From Krasilnikovozyma curviuscula (Eukaryota > Basidiomycota > Tremellomycetes > Cystofilobasidiales > Mrakiaceae): a stretch of 64,000 bases of DNA. The notes beneath the pieces are model-generated. The model had not been told where the DNA came from and did no database searches. It was given only the letters and a program-made list of their open reading frames with translations. Of this stretch, positions 10,338 through 21,025 are shown one piece after another. Position 1 is the stretch's first letter. Every line of letters begins with the position of its first letter. The stretch lies in assembly GCA_014825775.1 (NCBI GenBank), contig MVAQ01000081.1:1-64000 (forward strand). The letters run 5' to 3'. Made by a program: the position numbers and the translations under genes.

Positions 10338-12598
10338 ATGGTTGGATCATCTTGTTCGGTGCAGTATCACTGCTCCTGCTTTGCTTCACCCTCAGAACCT
10401 CCCCCTCCCCCAGACTTGCCCTCATCATCGTACAGTTTCCACCACCTGGACAACTTACTCTTTTGTGAGGAATGTGACTCGGTACGATGTGAACGATGCA
10501 TTCAGATGGAAATCAGCTGCTACTTCTGTCCCAACTGTCTGTTTGAGGTGCCCAGTGCGAGCGTCAGAGGTGAAAAGAACAGGTACGAAACGCTTAGCAT
10601 GTTCGCATTTGCATTTTGTGTATAATTACTAACTGTGTGACTTTCGATCTCTAGATGTGCTAGGAACTGCTTCTTATGTCCTCAGTGCACCAATACTCTT
10701 TCAGTCGTAGCTTCAGACCCACCAGCGTCAGACCCACCAGCTCCCCTGAGTACAGCAGCTAGTATAGGTGAAGCACCATACTTTCTGCAGTGCAACTTGT
10801 GTAAATGGAGCTCCGCAGAAGTGGGCATGATCTTCGAGAAACCTACTGGTTTGGCTTGTAAGTCGTTTGGGATGAGGCTCCAAATCGAAAGGAAATAATA
10901 ACTGAAAAGCACGCGCCTTAACGCTTTGGTCTGCTGCAGTACAACTACAGCAACTAGAAGATGCTTCCCCAGATGTACTTGAATTCGAGCGCCTCAAAGA
11001 ACATTTTGAACCTATCCTCAAAGCCTCAATCCCTGCTCAACCAGTTTACCATTCCACCACGCATCAACAATCTGCAACCCTAGCAGCAGCAACCTCCGCC
11101 TTATCACGTTCCTCCAACCCGTCAAATCTACCTAAAGGATCAGCAGCAGCAGCCCGGTTGTCCAGCTTTGTAGCCAAAAGTGGGAGGAAATCAGGCATTG
11201 CAAGCGCAGGTGGTCCGAATGCTCGCAGCGTCGATGATGTACCGTCGTACAAGGCTGAGATCAGCGCTAAAGCTCAGGGTGCGACAAGTTCTAATTCAAG
11301 ACTTTCAGAGGATGATAGTATGACGTGGCTTTCACTCGTTGGAGGTGTCGACAATATCGCCAGCGTGGAGAAGAGGGGTGGGGGAAGTAGCTGGAAGCAG
11401 AGTGCTAAGTCTGTGTAAGTCCAAACATTTCTCTTGTTTACATCATATTCTATTATTAGCTGAATTGACTGATATTGTGTCGGTTTCTGGTGACTGAAGC
11501 GACTTGCGACCTCAAAGAGTACCACTCATGTCAAAAAAAACCAAGCGATGTGGGACTTGCCGCCATATCCTCATCAAGCCAGAGCAAAAAGCCCAGTCAA
11601 TTCGCTACAAAATTAAACTCGTCGCTGCGAACTACGTTCCCCGAATAGAAGCGGCTCGATTTCCCATTCAACCTTCCGCCGGAGGAGGTAGTAGAATGTC
11701 CATCGTTGGTGGGAAGTTACCGATTAGTGGGAAGGATGATGACGCCCTTGTTCCAGGCAGGAGTGTGAGTTACTTTTTTATTGAACTCTTAGAACTGCTA
11801 ATCTGACAGAAAACTCTCTCTGCTCTAGTACGTGTATCAGCTAGCATTCACAAACCCGCTGTACGACCCCATTCATGTTCGAATTGCAGTCCAACGACAG
11901 CAACCACCATCAACGACATCCTCTCGCCCGCAGTCCCTCCTCATGCAACCTCCAGATTCAGCATCCTCTATTCCCACAACACCCGCAAGCACGCTCTCCT
12001 CGAATCGTCCGCCATTCTCAATCGCCCTCCCCAACTCACACTTCACAATCTCGGCGCTTGCGGAAGCGTGGGATGGGCTCGATGTGCTGAACTCGACAGG
12101 GGACGACGAAATGGATGTCGATAAGATGCTTGAGGGCACATCGGGAGCGGCGTTGGAGCTGCAGCGTGGTAGTTCAAGTAGGAGCGGGAGAATGTCGATG
12201 GGGAGGTCCAGCAAGAGAGTTGTTCCTGGTATGGGTTTAGAGAGGATAGGGAATATTACTAAGGTTGGCGTTGAGGTGGGAATTGCAAAGGATGCGATGC
12301 CGGGGATGGATGTCAAGGTGAGTTTCTTTTGTCCAGCTGGAATGATGCGATATACTGATTTGATTGACATTACGTCAAATTTTGCTTTCAGTTCAATCTC
12401 CTCGTCTCATACACGTACAAATCAGACGAACAGCCTTCCGAAGGAACCCAACAAACAGTAGCTCCATCAGTAGCGGGTGAGGCGGACCTAAAGACGTTCG
12501 CTTTCTACTCGGTGGTCAATTTTGGGAAGATTAGTCCTGTACCAACAGTGACCTCATCAGCTACATCTGTCGAATGGGGTAGAGTGGACAAGGCGTAA
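10338..12598 (+). CDS. Dynactin subunit p62 (DCTN4 family)
   Basis: Six exons (10338-10582, 10655-10857, 10940-11414, 11500-11764, 11829-12317, 12392-12598) encode 627 aa. The N-terminus holds the cysteine-rich zinc-binding region of p62: CEECDSVRCERC, CYFCPNC, CARNCFLCPQC and CNLCKW. A middle low-complexity region leads to the conserved core RPQRVPLMSKKTKRCGTCRH, then KPEQKAQSIRYKIKLVAANY and a beta-rich C-terminus. p62 sits at the pointed end of the Arp1 filament in dynactin, which couples cargo to cytoplasmic dynein. Zinc ligands and the RxPL(M/R)SK(K/R) core are all present, so the protein looks intact. Confidence 0.93.
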
Positions 12599-13290
12599 AT
12601 AAGACGTAGTTGCGAAATAATGCATAGATCAACAAAAATTGCAGCTGCTCTTAGTAATGTCACGAGAAGCCACAATGCATTATCTCAATGTTGGTGCCAT
12701 TCAAACCCAAACCTCTGAGTAAGGGACGACGGCAGCTGCCTTCTCTAGCTCGCATTTGGTCACAGTATTGCATCACTTAACAGATCATTCTCACTCCTTT
12801 ACACCTTCCTGCAGCTTCTTTCTAAACCTGGTCTTCTTTTCCCTCCTGCCTAAACAAAGCATTACACCCGTCACCAGCTTTTGATGCGATTTGCGCGCAT
12901 GTCAAGGACAGATCAAACGACCTCGAAATAAGATTGGAGAGCTGAGAAAGAGGTCAAGACAAGAGTCACAAAGAAACGAATCAGTACGTGAGAAGGAAGG
13001 TTGGGGAAGTACGATCAAGGGAAACCCACCACATTGTAGTGGAAGTCCTACTTTGCTTCCCCTTCGTTGCTTCATTCTACGTGAAACTTTAACCTCTGTA
13101 CTTCAAAGCCAATACTTTAAGCGAGTAGTATTCAAACCTGAGTTATACAAACATTCCGATTAGCAAGGAAAGAGTGTAAGGACTTGGACAAGTCGGGAAC
13201 TGACTAACCTTGGTCAATATTAATTGGTGAATCGACAAGGAGGAGATGCGTTCATGAGATAGCCCATTCAACGACAGGAATACCCATACA
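12599..13290. other. Convergent intergenic region
   Basis: This region lies between the dynactin p62 stop and the arrestin-like stop. Open frames here are short and lack splice or family support. I see no RNA gene. Confidence 0.5.
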
Positions 13291-15106
13291 TCAAACCTTC
13301 GCTCCCCTAGTTGCTCCGCCCCCACTCCTTGCACCTTCATCGACGCCATCGACAGTCTCAAAAGGCACATTATCGTCCATTCTGAGAATATCAAACCCAT
13401 CAACGACGCCCCTCCTCCTCTCCCTTAGCCCTTCACTATCCACCTCCTCTTGCCCACCCCTCAACAGCCCCAAGATCCTTGAGTTCTTGTTGCGGCCCTG
13501 CACTGCGAGCTCGCGCTCAGCAATCGACTGCCACTGCGTATCACACATGCAGAATTGGTCATCGCCCATGAACGGCTGCACTGCTGGGTCTGACGAGGGC
13601 GTGAATTCGGGCAAGGATAGGATGTCGAGCGTACAGCAGCACGACGCGATGTTGACTTCCTTCGAGAAGAGGCACGCGATCTTGATCCCCGTGTCCGTCA
13701 CCCCCGGCCCGCGATTATTGAAGACTACGTCGAAAAACAGCTCGGAGGCGAATTTTAGTGGAGATGCTGTACCGCCAAACGTCGTGGGACGCAGTTGCTT
13801 CGAGTCTGGCTGGAGACACACGACAAGGGGAGAACATGCTCAGCGAAAACCTGGAACAATGCTCCGAGAAAAGAAAAGAAAAGACGAAAGACGAAAGCTG
13901 TGGCTTACAATCCTAGCGATTTTCTCGGCTCTCCAAAACCCCGTCTCTTTTCCTTCAAGCACGACGCCCTTCTTCCTCGCCATGTCCTCGAAAGCTTCCA
14001 TTGCATACCCAGCCTTAGCGCCCAATTGACAAACAAACTTCTTTCCACCCTCATGTACTTCACTCCTTCCATTCTTGGAGGTGAGGCGGCACGTTTGCTT
14101 AATGTACACATTGATGGCGTAGATTGTCAGAGTCGAGGGTGGCGCCGAGAGCGCAAACGAGAGGGTGATCGGTCCGCCGATGATGAAGCTATCACTCGAG
14201 ATCTGGAGTCGGTAAGGACCAAAGATATCGCTGTATGACTCTTGGTGGTGAGTGAACTGCAGAGGCGCATTTTCAGTCGACGGGTTGACGTAGATCCACG
14301 GCTGCTTTTCAATGGTGAGGTCGCGCTTGAGGAGGCGGTTGCGGGCGCTGCCTATGAGTGTTGCAGAAGTTCTCCAGAAGATACGGCCGGAGACCGACTT
14401 CTCGTATGGAGGTGCTGATGGTGGAATGAAAAAGTTGAATTCCCATCTGTGTCGGCGATGGAGGAGCGCGCACCCAAAACAGAAGAAGCCAAGTCGAGTA
14501 TCAAGTCAGGAGCTGAATGTGCGCAGAATGGGAAGGAACACAAAACCGAGTATTCACTTACGTAGATAGACCTTTCTCTAAAAAAAGCCCCTTCTTGGAA
14601 TCACCTGCAATTACGAGCTCTTTCTCAAATAGCACCTCGTCCTCCCAGACCGGCTGGCTCTTCTTGAACGCAAGCCGACACGCCGCCCACAGTCTGACCT
14701 TCAAGCACTTGATCGTTTGAGGCTTAGTAAGGACCACATAAACAAAGCCGCAAAGATGGCTTCCCTGGCCCTCGTCGAAGGTGATTCCAGCTGACGACGA
14801 GGTCGGCTCGATGACAGAAGGGGGACGAACAAATGTGACTGCTTCTGTGAACATAACGTTGATTGCGTCTGAGGACAGGGACAGGTTTGGTGGGGGGACA
14901 TTGGGCAGTTGATGGTATGTAAGGGCGGGTTGGGAGGAGGAACCTGAGTTTGTCCGCTGAATGACGCCGTCGGGTAAGATTCTCGTCGAATTGAGGGGTG
15001 GGACCGGTGGGTATTTCTCGTGCTGCTGTATTGGCTGAGGTCCCTCTGTCAAATCGAGATGGTGGAAGCTGTACGACGGCGGCTCGCCCAGCAAGGCAGC
15101 TGACAT
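13291..15106 (-). CDS. Arrestin-like protein, 533 aa
   Basis: Three exons (15106-14562, 14446-13909, 13809-13291) encode 533 aa. The N-terminal 60 residues are proline-rich. Beta-rich blocks then follow with arrestin-type spacing: INVMFTEAVTFVRPPSVIEP, the hydrophobic FVYVVLTKPQTIKCLKVRLW strand pair, ELVIAGDSKKG, then PLQFTHHQESYSDIFGPYRL, GGPITLSFALSAPPSTLTIY and YIKQTCRLTSKNG. This order fits fungal alpha-arrestins, which link cargo receptors to Rsp5-type ubiquitin ligases. No clear PPxY motif is seen; the family call therefore rests on fold pattern only. The last acceptor was placed at TCTCCAG|CCAGAC because the nearer CAG leads straight to a stop. Confidence 0.65.
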
Positions 15107-15737
15107 TTTCTGGGTATTTTGAGAGCGTGAGGGTCTCCTCTCTTCCCTAAAGAACGTCTATATCAGCCCAAGCTGATAGGGGTGACACCTCAACCCCTCA
15201 GAAATTTATGGAAATCTGGAATTTCCTGCAGAAGCTGGGCGGAAGGAAAACCTGGAGACGAAATTCTGGCTCTGTGAAACCAAACACTGTGGCAAGACGA
15301 ACTCGATAGCAGAGCAGGAACTGTTGATGATATCAAGCAAGCCGTTCTTCCATCTCTTTCTCTCTCTCTCTCTTCTCATCTGAGGAGTGATGATCCCGCG
15401 TCGTTGATTCTTAGCAGGATGTCTGCTCGTTCGTCTCACTCGCGCCGCCGAGAAAAGGTAAACAACCAAAAAAAAATGCTGAATCTGTTGAACCCTACAG
15501 ATCCACGCAAATTGTCACGGCTGCCGGTTTCCAATCTTCGCCCCCTCCATTTTTGCTCCACCGACTATTCTACTATAAAATAAGTTTTTGAGTCTGCTGC
15601 TTCTTCCCTCCCAGTTGTAGGAGCTTCAGTAATTTACTCTCTCTTGAAAAGAAGGGGAAATCCGCCTTTTCCAGCCTCAAATCTACACGCTCTTCGATCC
15701 TCACCCTTCATCCCCCTTCATCTCTCGCCACACAACA
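15107..15737. other. Divergent promoter region, arrestin-like gene / SDR
   Basis: This stretch holds the promoters of two divergent genes. A TC-rich run lies near 15355-15380 and a TATA box near 15574. No coding exon is supported. Confidence 0.55.
15574..15580 (+). promoter_or_regulatory. TATA box of the first SDR gene
   Basis: TATAAAA lies 158 bp before the ATG, in a TACTATAAAATAAG context. The second SDR gene also has a TATA box, whereas I found none at most housekeeping genes here. Confidence 0.55.
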
Positions 15738-16969
15738 ATGGCACCCACCTTCGATCCAGCAACCGACGTCGGAAGCCTTGCAGACAAAGTAGTCCTTCTT
15801 ACAGGAGGTCAGCATTCTTCTCGTCTCTTCCTATTTTTCTGCGACTTCTCCACTTCCTTATCTAATCTTCAAAATGCCCTCCAGGTACCGGTGGGATTGG
15901 CAAAGAAGCCGTCATACACTTAGCGTCCCTTACCAGCCCCCCTGCCTACATCTACTTTACGGGAAGAGATGTCAAGAGAGCCAACGACCTCATCGCCCTC
16001 CTCTCTACGTCGTCCGCCTGCAAAGTATCCTTCTTGGAATGCGACCTGACCAGCTTTGCGTCTGTCAGAGCTGCTGCTGACAAATTCAAAGTTGAGCAGA
16101 GCAGACTGGATATCTTGATCTGCAATGCTGGGATCATGGATGTCCCACCTGGCTTGACCAAGGATGGGTACGAAAGTAAGTTAGGTGTGGTTTCGCCTTA
16201 GTCCTTATCACAGAACCTGTCTCACAGATAGACAATGTTCTTCATTGTGCACTAAAGTCCAGTTCGGTACCAACCATCTTGGTCACGCCCTCCTCTTCGC
16301 TGAAGTCGAACCAACCCTCACCCACACCGCGTTGACCTTCAATTCCTCCAAGCCTCGAATTACCATCTTATCCTCCGAAGGATACGGTCTTCACCCAAAA
16401 GGAGGAATTTTGTGGGATGACCTCAAGAAGGCAGATTGTGGAGGGAACATCGGTGGTGGTTGGGTCAGGTGCCGTAACCTTTCTCTTTCTCTCGATGTCA
16501 CCCGGGCGGTGTGTTGATTAGCTCGCTCTATTTTCAGATATGGACAGTCGAAACTGGCTAACATCCTGTTCGGACAAGAGATCGCTCGTCGTTATCCTTC
16601 CTTTACCAGTAGGTGATACGTCCCTCTGCCTCTCACCCATGCCGGCATCACACTAACCCCTAACCCCTCTCGTCTTTTTCAGCCGCCATTATCCACCCAG
16701 GAGTGGTTAAAACTGACCTTGTTTCCACCCTAACCTTCTGGTCCAAGCTCCTTGTCTACGTCACTAATGGCCTTTCGATGCTGACGCCAGCCCAAGGCGC
16801 ATTCAACACCGTCTGGGGGGCAACTAGCAAGGATGTCGTCAGCGGTGCATACTACAGACCCGTCGGTAAAAAAGTCAATAAGCTGTCGACTAAGGAGGCG
16901 AATGGAGATGCGGAGCTCGCGGCGAAATTGTGGAAGTGGACAGAGGGCGAGTTGAAGAACATCGTTTGA
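15738..16969 (+). CDS. Short-chain dehydrogenase/reductase, 309 aa
   Basis: Five exons (15738-15807, 15885-16175, 16258-16468, 16538-16608, 16683-16969) encode 309 aa. The Rossmann cofactor motif TGGTGGIG is near residue 22, NAG of the NNAG-type motif is in ILICNAGIM, catalytic Ser is in ITILSSEGYG and the YxxxK pair is in RYGQSKLAN. AIIHPGVVKTDL gives the PG motif. The arrangement fits fungal retinol-dehydrogenase-like or WW-oxidoreductase-like SDRs. The substrate cannot be told. The first intron splits the glycine motif, and the third exon uses an AAG acceptor that restores DGYEIQFGTNHLGH. A TATA box suggests regulated expression. Confidence 0.92.
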
Positions 16970-17174
16970 TCTCTGTTCCCTCTGTTCAGCTTGTTTTTCT
17001 ACTGTCTTTTTTTAATTGTCTTTTTGAGTTAAAGTTATGAATTATCGTTTGTGTAATGGATCATATATTTCAACACAGAAAACTGTACACGAAAACACCC
17101 TTTCAGCAGGAGGGCACAGAAAAACAACATTTAGAAACTATGGTGTACAACTATCCGCGTTTGCGGAGCTCCGA

Positions 17175-18944
17175 TTATGTAAAGACTCCTTTCACAGTTT
17201 GCCCTGAATCTTCCTGCCCAGCTTCAAGAAGCATCTCCTCTTCGATGCCTTGGGCAATGTTCGACTCAGCATCCTCCCCGACATCGACAAATTCCGCCTC
17301 CTCTTCATCCTCAACCCTATCCCCCAATCCAGCCACCCCATCACCATTATCAAACCCCATAATATTACCACTTTTATCTGGCTGCACACCAGCGTTCTCC
17401 TCCCTATCATCGACTTCGTCGTCCTCTCCACACAGATCCACCACCTCGCCCTTCTCATACGGGATCCTCTCCACCTCCTTAACCTCTCGCTTGACCCTCT
17501 TGAACGACGGGCCCGGATCATCGTCGTCATCATCGCAGAGATCAACGATCTCACCAGCCTTGTACGGGATCTGCTTTGGGATCGTATACGACGGCAGCTC
17601 AGCTTTTACTTTGGCGGAGGAGGACGGCTGGGAGCGCTTGAGCGTGTTGACGGACGCTGTTTTGGGGAGAGTTAGAAAAAAGAAAAAGAGAGAAATGGAG
17701 TACGCGATGAACGTACGGAGATGGCCTAGTGCTGCGAGAAGAGCTGGGAGGGAAAGGACATCAGTGGTTAGGCGCAGGAAAGGTAGAGGCGGAAGGAGCG
17801 AGAAGCTCACCTCTCGATCGATACTGGTGTCCCACACATCAGCAGTACACACCATCTTAGTGATACGTTATAGAGTTGCTACGAGTACTGAAAGACGCAC
17901 CTGGAAATCAAACTCTATGTAGGGCTCCTCAATTGTGTCGATGTATGCACACGAGTACGAGTTTGCGGATACCTCTGGCTTGTATTCTGCATCTGCGAAC
18001 CTACGACCAAAAATCAACAGAAGTCAGGAAAAGATTCTCGTGAAAAGACGGGAGGAGAAGGTGAAGAGGAAACGGTATTCACTTGACGACGCTGTCCAAG
18101 TTGCCCTTTTTAGACTTCTCGTTGATGGGTCCGTTGAGGTTGTTGGTTTGTCGATACGTCCTCACGGCAGGGACTAACGAGGAAGACGCTATTCGTCTGA
18201 TCCTGACTCTGTTTGTAGTCGTAGAATCGAGTTCAGTCAGTGGAACGGTAATGAGGGTATTCAGGCTAAGAGGAGAAAAGAACACAGACTTGATACTACC
18301 GAGGGACTTAATTCTGTTGACGTCGAAGCAAAGAGCCTCATCGTCATCATCATCTGTCGTCGTCTAGGAGAGAAAACATGGAAACGAACCTTCAGAAACT
18401 GACACGCCTAGACATTAGCACAGCAGAGGGAACGTAAAACTTACCAGAGTTGAGAACGTGAATGGGCTGAGGAGATGTTCTGATCCACGGATACCATCAG
18501 CCCTGGAAATCCATCCAACAAGTTATAAAGTGGCCTTAATCAGTAGCCACCAAAAGACGAGTTCGGGGGAAGTACTGACACTGCTTTTGTGAACTGCTCA
18601 TTGAGGAGGTAGCACTCGACACTAGTTCCATCGAGGATGAACTCGGCTGCTACCGATCCAGAATACTGAAAGCTTTGGACCTGGACTGAGAATTTCTGTT
18701 GCAGGAGCGTTTCAGTGTGAGGGGATTCCTAACCTCCTCGAGGCAAGGGACGACGACTTACTTGGGACTCTTTGGACTCGATAAAGCCTGTGATTGCAGA
18801 TGGTCGAGGGGATGATGTGTCGTACACTGGGAGTTCTATCCCATTGACCTTGAGCAGCTGGGTCAGGTCGGCGAAAGGAGAACGTTCGCGACACAGTGCG
18901 GCTCTTACCTGAACTGAACAGCCAAACTCTTTGGCAAGCAACAT
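17175..18944 (-). CDS. DUF7918 domain protein with acidic SIM-like tail, 399 aa
   Basis: Nine exons (18944-18909, 18848-18762, 18695-18580, 18502-18445, 18363-18083, 18000-17901, 17823-17811, 17743-17717, 17656-17175) encode 399 aa. The DUF7918 pattern is present: an N-terminal VNGIELPVYD block, ITGFIESKESQKFSVQVQ, then FILDGTSVECYLL, and the closing YIEFDFQYRSRALLAALGHL. That last motif needs a 13-nt exon (17811-17823). The tail holds two like blocks, IPYKAGEIVDLCDDDD and IPYEKGEVVDLCGEDD, each a hydrophobic-plus-acidic patch like a SUMO-interacting motif. DUF7918 proteins have no settled function. Nuclear location is a guess from the basic FKRVKREVKE stretch. Confidence 0.82.
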
Positions 18945-19344
18945 CTCTGTTCCTCTGTTGCTTCGCTGGTTCGAGCTACAGACGTTAGGGTGGGAACTCA
19001 AGTTGGCGTTTGCGTCTAGTTGACACTCCGCGTTGAGTCGAACGGAACCCTAAATTTGGGTTGATTGGGGCTCAACTTCGGGTTTGATGCTGATAGAAAT
19101 TGGTATGTGTAAAGTTTTTTTTTGAAGCATTCCCTGGTATAGAGAAGTGAAAGAAAGGAAGTTTTCGGGGGATCGTTGTTAATTTCCTTCACGCTGCTGG
19201 AGTCAACCGAAGACGATCTTGCTGGCCCAAAACTCAGACTCCCATTGGTTTATAATAATCAAATACATAAATTCATGACCATCGTCAAGAGCTCCATAAT
19301 AAATCACCCGAGAAGAAAGGCAAGTATCCTCCTTGGAAACCATC

Positions 19345-20729
19345 CTACCAGTCCTTCAGCATATCCTTACTGAGAGGCTCAGTCTCGACCTCATACTCAA
19401 TCTCCACCTTGGGACCACCTTTTGTCGCTTTACCTTTCTTCTTTGGTGGTTGAGCAGGCTTGGCCGAGCTAGTCGGTGGCTGTTTACGTTTCGAGGCCGA
19501 TGGTTGAGGTTCTTCTTCTGCCTCGGAATCGGATGCGTCGGAGGGTACATTGAACGGGTTCTATCAAAGTCAAATTAGAGAAAAGTCAGAGGAGAAGGTA
19601 AAAGGAACGGGCGGCCAAAAAGAAACTCACGTCTTCTTCACTGCCACTCCAGTCTTCCATATCATCCTCATCATCACTGCCTTCGAGATCATCGTCCGAG
19701 TCAGCCTCAACATACTGTCTCTCACCATCTTCACCTTCCCACTCTTCCTCATCCATTTCCATATCCTCCTCATCCTCCTCGTCACTCTCTTCGTCCTCCA
19801 TCTCCAACCCCTCGCCGTTCTGCTCCGCCTCAAGCACCTGCCTCCAGACATCCTCGTTTACGTTCAAAGGAGCATCACCGTACGCTTTGGACTTCAGACG
19901 TGAGAGCAGCTCCGCTTCAATCGATTTCTCGATCTTCGCAGCAGACAGCGCTTTACGCTCTCGGTTGAGGTCTCGACGGTCCAGTTTCTTCTTGATGCCG
20001 ACCAGCTTAGGTCTAACCATACAAAACAAGGAGCCAATAAGAAGCTGTAAAATGGGGATCGCGAGCAAGAGAACTCACTGTTGGGTCAGTGCGAGACGTC
20101 GCATTTTGATGAGGTACTGTGTTATTTTCGTCACTCTTTGTTTACATTTGTGAATAGTGAAGTTAGGCCAGTAGATCAGTTCCTTATCAATCTAGATTCA
20201 GGAAGCAACCATCAGTAAAAGTCTTGAGAGGATCGAAGGGGTTTTGAGAATTAATTCGCACCTGTTCCAGAGCTTTGGCGTAGTTGTTTGAGAGCTTGAT
20301 CCTTTCCCACATATGAGCTGGTGTGTGAGCTCTCTCTATCGTTTTCATGTACAGATACAAGACACCTGTTTCCCGGTCACAGGAAATTGTCAGTGGCATG
20401 TTCCAAAAATTTCCCCAGGCGCGAAGAGGCTGTAACGTCTTGGAATGTGATTTCAAATGCACTCACCTTCCTTCTCACGGACAGTAGCATAACGAGAGTT
20501 TGCTAAAGGGCACGACTGTCGGTTGCAGAATCCAGTGACGTTGTATTCGTTCCTGCAGAAATTTTGAGTTTCCGTCCTGGTGTTCAGAGAATTCCACCAG
20601 ATCAGCTCGTCTTCACACGATAGTCTTTCCCAGAGGCTGAAGGGTCTTGGGTAAAGAATAGACTCACTTTACTTTGTACGAGCAGAACTGGGCGTTGATA
20701 ACAGACCAAATGACATCGTCCGACTGCAT
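19345..20729 (-). CDS. MAK16: 60S ribosome biogenesis factor MAK16
   Basis: Six exons (20729-20668, 20552-20467, 20365-20262, 20191-20079, 20012-19631, 19560-19345) encode 320 aa, near the 300-306 aa of human and yeast Mak16. Family signatures are strong: [71 protein letters not shown] and [18 protein letters not shown]. The four cysteines fit the zinc/iron-sulfur-type site reported for this family. The C-terminal half is strongly acidic, then Lys-rich. Mak16 acts with Rpf1 and partners in early nucleolar pre-60S particles. Confidence 0.97.
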
Positions 20730-21025
20730 CGTTGGCTCAAATTTTTGAGGGGTTGGTGAGGAAGGGACGGTCGAAGGCTGCTGCTGGACCTAAACAAAGA
20801 TCTGGAGATTCCTTCTGCAGCTGATGTACTGCTCTGGTTCAGGTGGGGGTGAGCTGGTGAATTGTAATTCGAAGGAGCACTCGAAAACTCGAGGCTGGCC
20901 GTGCTTCAGAAATTTCAGAGTCGTCGTCGCCACTGGAACGAGCGAAGCAGAGCAGCGCTCAATAACTACCTCAAGGTCAAACGTCGTAGTCAGACCATTT
21001 CCCCCACCTCTACAATTCGGCAGGA
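20730..21025. other. Divergent spacer, MAK16 / methyltransferase copy 1
   Basis: This 296-bp spacer between divergent starts should hold both promoters. An open frame runs through part of it (20824-21054) but it has no family or splice support. Confidence 0.45.

Noticed and set aside
17811..17867. DUF7918 exon beginning ATGGTGTGTACTG
   Set aside because: Its phase does not fit the next exon and leads to a stop; the 13-nt exon restores the family motif.
17056..17922. Plus-strand open frame of 288 codons opposite the DUF7918 gene
   Set aside because: It is Ser/Pro low-complexity antisense to the acidic tail and has no family or splice support.
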